DNA of 64,000 bases from Crossaster papposus (taxonomy: Eukaryota; Echinodermata; Asteroidea; Velatida; Solasteridae), in contig JBAIAA010000251.1 in the NCBI GenBank assembly GCA_037893245.1, positions 2,709,001-2,773,000 on the forward strand. The letters run 5' to 3'. This document shows, one piece after another, positions 34,316 to 46,514 of this stretch. The first letter of the stretch is position 1. Each line of letters starts with the position of its first letter. Below the pieces are notes generated by a model, which saw nothing but the letters and a program-made list of their open reading frames with translations, was not told the origin of the DNA and did no database searches. The position numbers and the translations under genes are program-made.

Positions 34316-35286
34316 CACTCACTCACTCACTCACTCACTCACTCACTCACTCACTCACTCACTCACTCACTCACTCACTCACTCACTCACTCACTCACTC
34401 ACTCACTCACTCACTCACTCACTCACTCACTCACTCACTCACTCACTCACTCACTCACTCACTCACTCACTCACTCACTCACTCACTCACTCACTCACTC
34501 ACTCACTCACTCACTCACTCACTCACTCACTCACTCACTCACTCACTCACTCACTCACTCACTCACTCACTCACTCACTCACTCACTCACTCACTCACTC
34601 ACTCACTCACTCACTCACTCACTCACTCACTCACTCACTCACTCACTCACTCACTCACTCACTCACTCACTCACTCACTCACTCACTCACTCACTCACTC
34701 ACTCACTCACTCACTCACTCACTCACTCACTCACTCACTCACTCACTCACTCACTCACTCACTCACTCACTCACTCACTCACTCACTCACTCACTCACTC
34801 ACTCACTCACTCACTCACTCACTCACTCACTCACTCACTCACTCACTCACTCACTCACTCACTCACTCACTCACTCACTCACTCACTCACTCACTCACTC
34901 ACTCACTCACTCACTCACTCACTCACTCACTCACTCACTCACTCACTCACTCACTCACTCACTCACTCACTCACTCACTCACTCACTCACTCACTCACTC
35001 ACTCACTCACTCACTCACTCACTCACTCACTCACTCACTCACTCACTCACTCACTCACTCACTCACTCACTCACTCACTCACTCACTCACTCACTCACTC
35101 ACTCACTCACTCACTCACTCACTCACTCACTCACTCACTCACTCACTCACTCACTCACTCACTCACTCACTCACTCACTCACTCACTCACTCACTCACTC
35201 ACTCACTCACTCACTCACTCACTCACTCACTCACTCACTCACTCACTCACTCACTCACTCACTCACTCACTCACTCACTCACTCAC
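34316..35286. repeat. Perfect (ACTC)n microsatellite, 971 bp
   Basis: About 243 uninterrupted copies. The repeated THSL reading frame is an artefact of a 12-nt codon period. On the minus strand it reads (GAGT)n and begins exactly at a splice donor consensus of the neighbouring MADF gene. The true length in the genome may differ from this assembly. Confidence 0.98.
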
Positions 35287-35957
35287 CCTGTAGACATGGG
35301 CGCCCAGGAACGCCAGGCGTTCCTTCAAACGCTGTTCACGAGCGGTCAACCGCTTGACCCCCTGGCCAGAGACGCTACGGGTCACCTTTCCATAGGCCGA
35401 CCTTTGGCTCGTCCACCATGTCATCACACGGGCCCCCTTAGCAATGGAACCTAACAAATATGAAACAAGAAATATGTGTTAATACATGTTTTCACAATAT
35501 ATAAACGAGTGCAGCACCTGAAAATACAGTTTGGTATTATGTTTGTGAATTTCAGTAATTTTATCTTGCTAATAGCAATATAAATTAACCACATTTGCTA
35601 CTCACCATCATACTCAGTGGCCTTCAGTGACTCTGCCAAAGACTCCCAAAGAGCCAACTTCTGCCCTGTTTTGAGGAAATCAGGGTGGCCTTTGTTGTAA
35701 AGCTCCTGGTGAGCCTCAACATAGTCAAACACAGTTGACTCCTGCTCAATGGTCAGCTTCAAAGCAGGTGTCTTTTTCTTGGGTAGAACAGGGACAAGAC
35801 CCCGCTTCTCCCGTTGAGGTGCATCAAGCCTCAGGGGTTCAGGGTCCTGAGCCCTCTCTGGCACCCTCTCTGGCTCCTCAACCGTCTCCTGGACAGTAGT
35901 AACAGCAGCAGCAGCAGCACTCTTACGTGGTGCTCTCTTCTTCCTCGTTGCAGGCAT
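35287..35957 (-). CDS. MADF-domain (Myb/SANT-like) protein, two exons visible
   Basis: Exon 1 runs 35957-35606 (ATG, MPATRKKRAPRK; basic start, Pro/Glu linker), with donor G|GTGAGT. The intron is 155 nt, with acceptor TTGTTAG. Exon 2 is 35450-35287. Spliced in phase 1 they give a MADF-type helical DNA-binding domain: FDYVEAHQELYNKGHPDF, LALWESLAESL, WWTSQRSAYGKV, LTAREQRLKERLAFLGAHV. The second donor AGG|GTGAGT opens straight into the (GAGT)n tract, so the next exon is lost or lies beyond 34316. MADF proteins act as transcription factors and as partners of Harbinger transposases. The motif-saturated DNA upstream favours a transposon origin. Confidence 0.65.
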
Positions 35958-36097
35958 GTCAGTAGTATAGAAAAGGAGAAAACAAAAAGAGACAAGTTCA
36001 GATAAAAAAACAGCAGTCTTGTCTCTCTGACTTTTCAAAGCGCAATGGCTGTCCCCACGCCGTGGCCGACCCGCACTACGCAGACACGGTCGCGAGC

Positions 36098-36104
36098 TTT
36101 TATC
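36098..36104 (-). promoter_or_regulatory. Possible TATA-like box for the MADF gene
   Basis: GATAAAA on the minus strand, about 140 nt upstream of the ATG at 35957. Weak on its own; the analogous MADF ORF at 49 kb also has an A/T-rich box in a similar place. Confidence 0.3.
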
Positions 36105-36109
36105 GTAGT

Positions 36110-36437
36110 ACAACGTAGTTGACCCTAGTTGACCATAGTTGCACGCAGTTCACACGTAGCTCGACCGCAGTTCAACGTAGTTGACCGTATTAAGACGTAG
36201 TTCAACCCTAGTTAACCGTAGCCGATTTGACCGCAGTTCAACGTAGTTCAACGTAGTTGACAGTAGTTGCACGTACTTCACCCTACTTAACCGTTCTTTA
36301 TATTTGCTCTTTTGCCAATTTTGAACCTACTTCGACCCTACTTCACCCTACTTCACCCTAGTTGACCGTAGTTGCACTACGGTCTACTACGGTCAAATGA
36401 ACTACGTTCAACTACGTTCATGACCGTAAGATGTGAC
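36110..36437. repeat. Motif array CGTAGTTSAAC / CGTAGTTGACC
   Basis: About 25 degenerate copies of a 10-12-bp CGTAGTTGAC-type word, mostly one orientation with inverted copies towards 36370-36430. It lies upstream of the MADF gene and probably is the subterminal repeat of the element that carried it. Confidence 0.65.
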
Positions 36438-37853
36438 CACCGCATTAAATACTGTACACAAGTTTAACACCAGTTTACAACACTTAGGAATGTTATTCAT
36501 GACAGATCCGTCTGGGACATAACAGATGGGCCATAGCATAAATACCAAATTTCGTGGGGAAAGGATTTGTGAAAAACGGGTTAGGTTACAGTAAAGTAAA
36601 CAATGAATAAAAACAGTTTTGAGTGTCAATTGCAGATCTTAAATTTGCTTCTCAAATAACAGTTTCAACACATGCAATTACTAATAATATTGTTACAGTG
36701 CAAACATCTGTCAAAGGCCATTTAGAAAACTAAACTATGTAGTTTCAGAAATCTGTTAATCTGTTAAAATCAAACTTACTACTGTGACCGGATACAACTA
36801 CAGTAGTTCAGTTAACATTCAGTGCAGTTCTGTTCAGTACGAGTAGGTGATCCTGAAACTAATGATGAATAATATTATAATACATGGTAATACTAAATTC
36901 ACCTAAAACTACAATAAGCACCCTACAATCCAATACAATACAAGAACCTCGACAGTATTAAAGCAAAAACTGATAAGGACATGTTGACATTAGTTCAGGA
37001 ACATTGACTAATTCCATCAATAAAGCTTAATTTCGCCACTTGAAAACCTCGAAACACTTATTTTAATTGAAATCCAAGAGTTGACCTTTGACCGCAGCGT
37101 GCTACAAGTCCTACTTTCATTTAGCTAACTTGTTAGCCCAGTAAAACCCTCTTGACGTTCGGTTTCTGATGCGTCGATCTACGAGATGAAATGTGATAGC
37201 GCCCTCAAGAATAAGTCGTCAGTGAAACAAAACTTGACGAAACAATTATTATTATTAATAATATTATTATTTTGTTTACGCACAGCGAGAAAGGAGATAT
37301 TATGCTTATTCGTTGAAACAATTCGAGTCAAGCTGCGTCTTGCAGCCTCAGAATGAAAGGCCGTTCATGTCATTGAAGCGCCTTTCTTATTAGTCAAGAG
37401 TGGTAGCGCAACTTAATAACCATCGAAGGGAAGATGATCGAAACCAACGAAGGAAAAATGAATTTATAGGCCATTGTTTGTATAATCGTTGGAACATCCT
37501 GTCCACACGTAGGTATGTACCGAAGGTACGGACCGGGCATGTTTATCATTCACAATGCACCACGGGCCCCCATAATGCATCTGTTCCAATTGCGGGCAAC
37601 TTCCTTTTCTTGAATTATGATTGGTTATTTAATTGCGCGCAACCACTTTTCTTAACTAATAGGAAGGGCGCTTCAATGACAGGAACGGCGCGCGTACTTT
37701 TTTCCTATACGAGGGTTAGGGGGAATTATCAAACATGGGCGGCTCTCGACCCCTCCGTGTCATGATTATTCAGTATTTTTAACAATGACGATAGTACATT
37801 GTAATTGCTTATTCAACTAGATACACGTAGCCCAGATGTACATTAAAGTATGA
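36438..37853. other. No gene recognised
   Basis: ATT trinucleotide runs near 37246-37270. Otherwise apparently unique, non-coding DNA. Confidence 0.35.
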
Positions 37854-38710
37854 TGACCCTGGCGGGACACGCATATCGTGAATAATGACGTCAATATTCG
37901 CGACTTCACGACTTGCCCCCCAAGTCGCGAATATTGACGCCAACGTCAAATTTTACGAGTTTCCCCCAAAGTCGCAAATATTAACGTCAAATTTGACGTC
38001 AAATTTGACGACCGGACATACATTTGGACACAATTTTGTCCTAGTCTTGCTCTAAGACCGAGTTTTTCATTTGTTCCGGGGCGCGCCGTCTATCAATGCA
38101 TTAATCATCAATACTCCGAAAACGGCATTATTGCGGGCGCCCTCGATTTTCACGAGAGATCAGTGGATTTGTTTTAAAGGTAGGATACACCATTGATAAT
38201 TGCTTGAATTATTATGAATGTGTGGATTTGGGGTGTTGTATTTTATAGTAAACTGACCTGTTTGAATTTTTACAATTAGGGATGGCGAAAAAATCACAAA
38301 CAAACAGCTTTTGTTTTCAACCGCTGTTGGGCAGTTATTCCTATTTTATTGTTTTGCGATCGCGAATTTTGTTTTATACAAATTAATTTTTCGGAATAAT
38401 TACAGGGTATCTAGCGCGATCATTTTGCTGGATGCCTAGAATCATTATTTACTTTCAAATATGACAAGTAAGATATGTCTTAATAATCGGTAGTAAATAT
38501 TGTCGATATCTGCAAATGGCGTATCATACCTTTAAGTTCAGTTCACAATATTTGTTTGAAAAATTTAACGTCAATATTCGCGACTTTGGGGGAAAGTCGT
38601 GAAATTTTACGCGAATATCGACGTCCATAGTCGCGACTTTAGGGAAAGTAGTAAAATTTGTCGTGAATATAAAGTCAATATTCACGATCTGCGTAGTCCC
38701 TCCAGGGTCA
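37854..38710. mobile_element. 857-bp MITE with CGCGAATATTGACGTCAA motifs
   Basis: Ends TGACCCTGGCGGGAC and, inverted from 38710, TGACCCTGGAGGGAC, followed in both by an ATCGTGAATA block. Subterminal regions (37880-38000 and 38560-38690) are packed with GTCGCGAATATTGACGTCAA-type words in both orientations. The middle (38175-38330) shares a block with copies at about 52645-52800 and 54008-54200, so those may be relatives. Confidence 0.65.
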
Positions 38711-39601
38711 ACAAAAAACGGCTTCTGTCGACCTCTTACGGTAGCTTATAGGTTATAGGTAGGTTATAGATCGTTCGACTGGGGTACAAATTCGGTCTCT
38801 GCTCATTTTTCATTGACTATTTTTGGTCTTCAAGTTTATTGTTGGAGTGAGTTTAATTTAAGGGAAAGTAAGGATATGAGAACCTAAGTGTCTTCCACTC
38901 AGTGTGGTGTAGATGGCCCCATTTTATGCTAAGGAGACCTCACTTCGTTCTATAGGAATACAAAACGTGAACGGTGCCCCATACTCTTCTGTATTATTCT
39001 TACAGTTTCGAGAAGAGCCGCATTGGAGGCAATTACACCTTTTATGTCGTGCAAATCTCATCGAGATCTGTTTCCCCAGAGACCTGGGAATGATACCCAG
39101 AGCCAACAGAACAACTGGAATGGCCTTCACCTTGACTACAATAATGATACTGATCAAAATACATTATTGTCGGCGAAATTGTACGGTCATGCATGAAACC
39201 AGTTTATAGCCGACTTGTCCCCGTTCATCTATTTCGAACAAAATGCGGTCTAATTAAATATGGTAAAATAAATGTAGTTTAAAGAAACCACTGTTGTTGT
39301 CCAACACTTGTCGGACAAGATCGGTCCCTGGGATCGCTACTCCACATCGATGTGGATGGTTAGGTAGTCACCACGCCCGACGGTGACATCATCTGTAATG
39401 TCAAAATTAAAACCGAAAATACAATAACAATTTGATTATGAGAAGGGTTAGTCCGTAAATTCGGGGTCCAACAGTGTGATTTGTTTGTGTCCTGGTTACA
39501 CTTGACATTGTATACAGGGTGGCCCTTACAAAACAACAGACAAGCATACTTCCACTACACCGAGGCAAAAACTGCCTATACCAATAGAGGGATAATCTTA
39601 C
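38711..39601. other. No gene recognised
   Basis: No convincing coding region. A TACAGGGTGGCCCTTACAAA string near 39515 resembles mariner-type ends (compare 44176) but has no partner close by. Confidence 0.35.
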
Positions 39602-39895
39602 TTGGAGAAAATTTATACCATAATAATAATGTGCGGTGCTCATATAGCGCTTCATCTCCAAAGTCTTAAAGCGCTTAACATTATTACCCCGGTCATTGGG
39701 CCCATGAAACATTATAAATACCATCTCAGCTCCATAGTTTACAACTCGATGTTGCCATTTCGACGCAAAGCAGCTAAATCAACCACAATAACTCTGCCTT
39801 TACAGGTACCCATTTACTCCTTGTTGAAGAGAAGCAATGTGTGCCCAAGGGCACGCACGTAATAGTCCCAGGCATGACTAGAACCCACAACCTGT
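39602..39895 (-). mobile_element. SINE-like repeat, copy 1
   Basis: Shares GTCATTGGGCCCATGAAACA, CGCAAAGCAGCTAAATCAAC and ACAGGTACCCATTTACTCC with 44346-44612, then a TAGAACCCACAACCTGT block that corresponds to a tRNA-type B box read on the minus strand. The two copies are clearly diverged. Confidence 0.65.
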
Positions 39896-41075
39896 AGCGT
39901 TTCCCACGTAATTTAACATGAAATGGTTTAGTTATTACTGTTGCAAACGGACCACTGACTTTACCTCACATAGGGTCTGGAGCTAAAACTACAAGCCTAA
40001 ATCGAGGCTTGTAGTTCTTGGTATCATATTTCTGTTAGAAAGATACTCCATCCATTGGTATAAGTAGTTCGGGCATCAGCGTGGTGGAAGTATGCGTGTC
40101 CTTTGCGATATGTTTGTCCGGTTTTTGGGGCCAAAAAGAGTCAAGTGGCATTCAAATTTGTTTGTTTTGCAGTCACTGTTTAATGTAATCACTATTTGAG
40201 ATAGAAGGCATCACAAAATTTGCTTTGAATTAAAACAAAATCTTATTTTTTTTCAAACTCACGCGAGCATTTTTCAAGTCTATTCACACATAAAATCGTA
40301 CAAGAAGAACAAAATCTATAGTCTTCGACATCGACTATGGCCGAATGCCCCGCCTAAGCCCCGTTATACCTACGCCTCCGTATTATAATATCCATGTATA
40401 AAATAAACCGAGGAACCCAAGTATAACTTAAATACTGTGGGTAGCGCCACCGGCCGCGCGCACGCTGTACGCGTTTCTAAAAACGACGCGCGCGTATTTT
40501 GGTATTTTGGCGCGTACCACCTGAACGTGACAGGGGCCAATTTCATAAAACAAACTTTCTTAGCATGAGTATTCTTCCTTAAGGGTTACAAATCACATTT
40601 CAAGTGATGTTTATAATAATTGTTTGCGACTGATATTCAGCTGGTTTTTGGTTAGCATTATAGAAGCACATAGAGTTTTGGCTGGTAACCTGTTTTTACT
40701 GATCAAAACCTTTGTTGTGCTAAGCAAATTGTTGTGCTTCCAATGTTTTATGAAATTGGCCCCAGGTGACACCACAGAAAATGGCTGTTCTCGGATTAGT
40801 CTATGTGTGTTTTCGAAACATTTTCTTCGTCTTTAGGTTCGGCTGCGCCTCCAACTTCCAAATCACAGAGAAGCAAATAAGAACACGTGAAAGCAAATGG
40901 AAATACCTAATACTTTATTTCAAGTATCTTCGAACCTTTCGATTCATATCAACCGATTATTATTATTATTCTTATTATTAGTAGTAGTATTACTATAATA
41001 AGGCGACACTTCTTTCTGGAAAATTATATAATAGGGCGACACCAAATAATAGGGCGACACATAACTGTCGCCATA
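39896..41075. other. No gene recognised
   Basis: Short ATTATT tract at about 40959-40985 and three copies of AGGGCGACAC near 41000-41060. No coding feature that can be defended. Confidence 0.35.
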
Positions 41076-41523
41076 TGTGACCCGCTCTATCGTAATCAGG
41101 AATAAGTCGCTAAGGCCATTTTACACAATCGGCCGTTGAACTTGGTGAACGCATGGATGAAAATCTTGACAAAGTCAATTTTCTGAACATTGTATTTTTA
41201 GGAAGTGTAGTTATCACAGATTATTGTCATTAATGTCCTGTATGTAAAAACGATAAATAAAGATGAAAATGAAGAGGATTTGTGTGCGCTGTCTGTATGA
41301 TTTTGGCAAATGTTGTTTATTTCAAAGCTGTTTTTCTTGGAATGTGGATTCGGCAAATAAATATACACCTGTCATCTTCATCAGACCATAACTCGTTAAC
41401 CTAAACAGATACACACTTGTGATGGGTATCATTAGAAAGCGTATGAAATTCCCTCTCTCACCATGTGCATATTTCCAAAAGTCATTCTGCGACTTATTCC
41501 TGATTTCGATGGAGCGGGTCACA
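41076..41523. mobile_element. 448-bp MITE with TA flanks
   Basis: TGTGACCCGCTCTATCGTAA at the left and the complement of CGATGGAGCGGGTCACA at the right; both continue through AATCAGGAATAAGTCGC. TA lies on each side (41074-41075, 41524-41525). Non-coding. Confidence 0.8.
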
Positions 41524-42140
41524 TATTGTTCAGCTCCTTTTATCTCCTCATTTATCCAATCAAGGCCAATTAGGAGTTGACTGTTTGGAACATTGGGCAC
41601 TACAGTTTTCCAAAATACATTGGGTTCGGGATTGCTGTACGCCTTCTGGATGTAAGATCTGCTGAGGAGTTTTTGCAGTTATGTTTTTATGTGACGAAAA
41701 ATGCCACAATTGGTCGACAGTTACATTTTACATGAAAACTTTTGTGTACAGTATTTGATTGAATTACTACAACGGGTACTTTGACAAGAAAACAATACCT
41801 TAAAATATGAAATCGTCAGTTTTTAAAAAAACATATCGTAATTTAATGTACCGCGATCACGGCATAAAAAAAGTTGACGCCTGAAAATAATAACTCTAGA
41901 AAAACGCTTCTGTTCCACGGAGGGCGACCTCCAGTGACGACAATTTGAAAGGTCCATTCGCGACGCGACGAGGCGCGGTACACGGACATAAACAGAAACA
42001 TTCAAGCAAAGAAACAACAGTCTTCCACCGGAAGGAACTGAGAAATTGAGAGTAAACTTCAAAGGTGAAAACAATAATTTATTATTCTTATTATTGTTAT
42101 TATTATTATATATTTCTGGTAATGAAACCAAGGATCTCTC
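41524..42140. other. No gene recognised
   Basis: ATT-rich microsatellite at about 42075-42112. No feature otherwise. Confidence 0.35.
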
Positions 42141-43670
42141 AAAAGCGCCAGTCCCACCGAAAGCCGGATACGCTACGGATCACCCCGGATGCACTACGGT
42201 TCATATCCGGGGTCATCCGGGAGTGGAACCGTAGTCAAACCGTGATGAACCGTAGCCAATCCGGGACAATCCGGGGCCATCCGGAACCATCCGGGGACAT
42301 CCGTAGTACGTCCGGGAAGTCGAGCGTCACCCCGGATCAACATCTAGCATCCGGGGTGATCCGGGGCCATCCGGGAAGGGAGAGGGGGCGGCGGAGAACC
42401 GTAGTGAAACCGTAGTGAAACCGTAGTGCGACCTTGATGATCCGTAGTGTATCCGGGATAAACTGTAGCGTAAAGCCCCAGTCCCACTGAAGCCGGATAT
42501 GCTACGGATCGCCCCGGATGACCCCGGATGACCCCGGATAAAACAGACGTTTGATCCGGGGTCATCCGGGGTGGTCCGGGAAGGCAATCGAAAAAAAGTG
42601 ACATGTTCCCCGATCCTACTACGGTTCTACTACGGTTTGACTACGGTTCCGCCACGAATGGGCCCGGATCACCCCGGTTTAAGCCTGTTTTTCCCCCATG
42701 ACCCCGGATGGTCACGGATTCACTACGGTTCCGCCACGGTTTTACTACGGATGCGCCACGGTTCACCCCGGATGTGCCACGGTTCACCCCGGATGACCCC
42801 GGATACACTACGGTTCATCCCGGTTCATCCGGAAAATACCGTAGTGAATCCGTGGTGACACCGTAGTGAATCCGGGGTCATCCGTAGTGGAACCGTAGTG
42901 GAACCATGTGTGAACCAACTCCCGTTTCATCCCGGATAAACACGGTTACACTACGGTTACGCTACGGTTTATCCCGGATACACTAGGGACCATCACGGTC
43001 GCACTACGGTTTCACTACGGTTCTTCGTCGCCCCCCTCTCCCTTCCCGGATGGCCCCGGATCACCCCGGATACTAGATGTTGATCCAGGGTGACGCTCGA
43101 CTTCCCGGACGTACTACGGATGTCCCCGGGTGGTCCCGGATGGCCCCGGATGGTCCAGGATTGGCTACGGTTTATCACGGTTTGACTACGGTTCCACTCC
43201 CGGATGACCCCGGATATGAACCGTAGTGCATCCGGGGTGATCCGTAGCGTATCCGGCTTTCGGTGGGACTGGGGCTTAACCGTAGTGTAACCGTGTTTAT
43301 CCGGGATGAAACGGGAGTTGGTTCACACACGGTTCCACTACGGTTCCACTACGGATGACCCCGGATACACTACGGTTCACCACGGATTCACTACGGTGTC
43401 ACCACGGATTCACTACCGTAGTGTATCCGGGGCACGTCCGGGATGAACCGTGGCGCATCCGTAGTGAAACCCTGGCGGAACCATAGTGAATCCGTGACCA
43501 TCCGGAGTCATGAGGGAAAAACAGGCTTGAACCGGGATGATCCGGGCTCATCCGTGGCGGAACCGTAGTCAAACCGTAGTATAACCGTAGTAGGACCGGG
43601 GAACATGTCACTTTTTTCCGATTGCTTTCCCGGTCCACCCCGGATGACCCCGGATCAAACTGGGGCTTTA
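42141..43670. mobile_element. Motif-saturated foldback element (ATCCGTAGTG / CCGGGGTCATC)
   Basis: Built almost entirely from ATCCGTAGTG, CCGGGGTCATCC and AACCGTAGTG words. Block A (42141-42440) is inverted at A' (43000-43277), with ends GCGCCAGTCCCACCGAAAGC and the complement of GGCTTTCGGTGGGACTGGGG. Block B (42550-42960) is inverted at B' (43270-43660) including AAAGTGACATGTTCCCC. The order is A-B-A'-B', not a simple hairpin. A further copy of the end lies at 42471 (AAAGCCCCAGTCCCACTG), and the right limit is AAACTGGGGCTTT (43669). Open frames inside are artefacts. Confidence 0.8.
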
Positions 43671-43673
43671 GGA

Positions 43674-43790
43674 ATCAGGCAGGCACTGAAAACCCAATCC
43701 ACATATCGGCCCAGGCTGGATTCGAACCCGGGTCACAGCGGTGGAAGGCGAGGAAAGAGGAAAGAACCGCTACGCCAACCTGACTCCTGA
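43674..43790 (-). mobile_element. tRNA-derived SINE
   Basis: On the minus strand, TTGGCGTAGCGGTTC fits an RNA polymerase III A box and GGGTTCGAATCC the B box, spaced about 50 bp apart, as in tRNA-headed SINEs. It directly abuts the right end of the foldback element. Not a functional tRNA: the arms do not close into a cloverleaf with an acceptor stem that I can see. Confidence 0.7.
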
Positions 43791-43909
43791 TTAAATGTTT
43801 CTGAAGCACAACAGGCATGTGGCTAGAGTTCCTTGCAGTTGGAAGCCTAACATCGCCTTAAACAGACGACGAAACGAAGGCAGGGATTCGAAAAGAAGAA
43901 TATACGTAC

Positions 43910-46121
43910 TTGCAGTGAGCACGTCGTTCCACAATACTTTGCCGGCCGTAGTGCTGTACAAGATCAACGGGTAAGGGTACTCTCTTGATGCACGCTCGAA
44001 TTCGCAGTCTACCAGCGCGTTGGAGTCTGTAACAACCAGCCAGCCGGAATCCATTAAGCATCCTTGATAGTTGTAATTGATGATGAACCGGCGATCTCTG
44101 AGCGTGTCGTAAGCGGAAACAAATAAGTTTTCCAAGTTTTTTGTATAAAATAATAATACTATTAATGCGTATTTATACAGGGTGTCTCTGTAAAAAGTAT
44201 ACCCATTTTAAAATTCATATTATATCAAAACTATATCTCAGAAAAAAGACAAACGTCTGTGGAAAGGGTAGAGTGTCCTCTGACCAATGGTTTAGATTTT
44301 AGTTATATATTTTTTAGAGACACCTTGTATAGCGCAAATATTCACCTTAAGAGGTGTTCAAAGCGTATCACATTATTATCCTAGTCATTGGGCCTATGAA
44401 ACATTCCTAATACTATCTCAGCTCCCTGGGGAGTTTACAGCTCGATGCTGCCATTCCGGTGCAAAGCAGCTAAATCAACCACAATAACCATATCTGCCCG
44501 CACAGGTACCCATTTACTTCTGGGTGGAGAGAAGCCATGAGTTACAAAGTATCTTGCCTGCAAGGGTACATGCAAAATAGTCTCAGGCCGGACTCGAACC
44601 CACAACCTGTCGCTTTACCAACATACCACAAATACAACAAGCACCTTAATTGCCGAGTAATTAATGTAGATATATATTCGTCTCTTCGTGAAAATTAAAA
44701 AGCCTGTACGCGTGTTGTTTTTGCTTCGCTACTGTATTTACGCGTCCGGCGGACACATTATCATTCGTCTGTTCGTAACAACTGAAAATAGGATTTGGGT
44801 GAGATTTTCCCTCATTTGATTTTTGTGATCTATTACACTGAATTAAAAAAAACAACTAACCTCCCCAAAATGTGTGTTGCTATCCACATCGACTAGTCGT
44901 TGAAATATTCAATACTAGCCGTAAAACTATTTGCGACTGGTTGTGAATATTTTAGCGACTAGTTGTGAATAAATTCACGACTATAGTCGCAAAAATATTC
45001 ACGACCAGTCGCGAAAATTGTTTACTACTAGTTGCAAAAAAAATTACGACCAGTCGCAAATAGATTCCAGACTAGTCGTGAATATTTTCACAACTAGTCG
45101 CGAAAAACTAGTCCCAAAACATTTCACGACCAGTCGCAAATAAATTCACGACCAGTCGCAAATAAATTCACGAACAGTCGTGAATAATTTCACGACTATC
45201 GCGAATAAATTCACGACCGTTTATGTCCTCCGGGGCCACCACATACTATACAGTTTTCTAAAATGTGTCTCTTCGTGAAAACGCCGACGAATTGTTAGTT
45301 TGTATGTATTCGGAACATTCAGAATATCGTGATGATACTAGTCTACATAGGACGTACGTACTCTTCAACATGCCCAGCAAGACTGAGGTAGTTAGTTTCG
45401 GACGAGCTGCTCAGGTCCCGCCAGGGGCTCGAGATGAGGCGATCTTTGGCAAACCAGCTGATAACGCCTGAATTGCTCCCGTTGAAGACTAACTCGGCTC
45501 TGCTGACGTTATTGGAATCACAAACGGACACATTGACCTGAATGCGACCATAGTCGTGAACAAAAGTATTTGTTAAACGGTAAATATCAGACAGTAGATC
45601 ATTAAGAACAAACACCTGTCGTGCAGCAAAGTGACGATGCGACCTCTTGCAATAGAAAAACATAAAGATAACAACCAAAATGACAACCCTAACCTTAGCC
45701 CTAAGGAGGCCGCACTAAGTGGGGCTACCAATAATATAACAAATTAGTCAGATTTTCAAAGGAGTCTGATCTTCATAATACCACACCGGCGTCAAAGGTT
45801 TAAGTTAAGAACTGGATCAAGAACGATAGGGGGCGTGATGATTACATTCACAAAGATCATGCTCAGTGGATAGGCCTATACATTGCTGAAGTTATAGTTT
45901 ATATTCATGTTGCAAAATTGATGCAGGCGTTAAATGACGCAGTAACCTACTTACTCGCCCTATGCTCAGATGACCGCTGCTCCAGCTCCAGTACAGCGAG
46001 TCGTTCCGCCAGCTTCCTCCGGCGCCCATCGTAGCTGCGTCCCAGGTCGCGGCGGTCCACATGTCGTACAACTTCACAGCGTGTCCCGTCACTCCTTTGA
46101 ACACGAGTTGCCATTCCGAAT
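43910..46121 (-). CDS. Secreted protein gene, exons 2-4
   Basis: Exons 46121-45955, 45615-45362 and 44097-43910 have clean acceptors (CCACAG, CGACAG, GCTCAG) and donors (GTAAGT, GTACGT, GTACGT). Phases 1-0-2-1 match at each junction and with exon 1 at 55131-55083. The encoded 200 residues contain SEWQLVFKGVTG, LYDMW, AELVFNG, ISWFAKDRLISSPWRDL, RRFIINYNYQGC and DSGWLVV. I recognise this as an unnamed extracellular domain repeated in uncharacterised proteins of marine invertebrates. No function is known to me. At least one further exon (phase 1) should lie downstream of 43910, where a SINE and a foldback element now sit. Alternatively the frame reads through to a stop at 43791-43793. Confidence 0.75.
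44175..44331. mobile_element. Small mariner-type MITE
   Basis: TACAGGGTGTCTCTGTAAAA at the left and TTTTTTAGAGACACCTTGTA at the right are inverted ends about 155 bp apart; the TACAGGGTGTCTC end is typical of Tc1/mariner-like MITEs. Confidence 0.7.
44335..44612 (-). mobile_element. SINE-like repeat, copy 2
   Basis: Same family as 39602-39895, with a better B box (GGACTCGAACCCACAACC on plus). It begins directly at the edge of the small MITE. Confidence 0.7.
44880..45225. repeat. Motif array CGACCAGTCGCAAATAAATTCA
   Basis: Around 18 degenerate copies of an approximately 20-bp unit whose core GACTAGTCG is itself nearly palindromic, separated by A/T spacers (AAATAAATTCA). It lies in the intron between exons 3 and 4 of the secreted-protein gene. 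Confidence 0.75.
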
Positions 46122-46194
46122 CTGTGGCGTACAAACAGATGAGGGTGCGCATATTTCTGTATACATGTACAATGTATAGGTTGTCTCGATTGAA

Positions 46195-46510
46195 TGCCAC
46201 TCGATAGTCGGAAAGTTCCATAGTCCGAACACACACATTTTCTATAAGCGGGGCCATTAGTATGGAAACGAAATAAAGTTCAAGCGATGCGCCTTGCACG
46301 ATGGTGTGATTGTCCGAAAGTCCGTTAGTTCGAAATGAAAACAAGGTTTAATAGTCGGAATGTTCATTAATCCGGAAGCACACAAGGTTCGATAGTCGAA
46401 GTCCGAATTGGGACAATCGAACCTCGATCACTGTCGATTCGGACTATCGAGCCTTATTGTCGATTCGGACTATCAAACCATATCGTCGATTCGGACTAAA
46501 GGCTTTGCTT
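46195..46510. repeat. Motif array GATTCGGACTATCGAACC
   Basis: Copies of CGATAGTCGGAA / TTCGGACTATCGA in both orientations, inverted around about 46400. Another motif-saturated element in the first intron; ends not resolved. Confidence 0.65.
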
Positions 46511-46514
46511 CCAA

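Noticed and set aside
34299..35357. 352-codon ORF of repeated Thr-His-Ser-Leu
   Set aside because: It is the (ACTC)n microsatellite read in a 12-nt period; no start context or flanking domain.
41322..41600. 92-codon ORF on the minus strand
   Set aside because: Overlaps the right terminal repeat of the 448-bp MITE and has no recognisable domain.
42344..43638. Several 60-95-codon ORFs within the foldback element
   Set aside because: All arise from the ATCCGTAGTG/CCGGGGTCATC motif lattice and appear on both strands.
43674..43790. Functional tRNA gene
   Set aside because: A and B boxes are present but no closing acceptor stem; interpreted as a SINE head.
44880..45225. CRISPR-like repeat-spacer pattern
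   Set aside because: Eukaryotic context, units are degenerate and adjacent, spacers are short A/T linkers and no cas genes exist.
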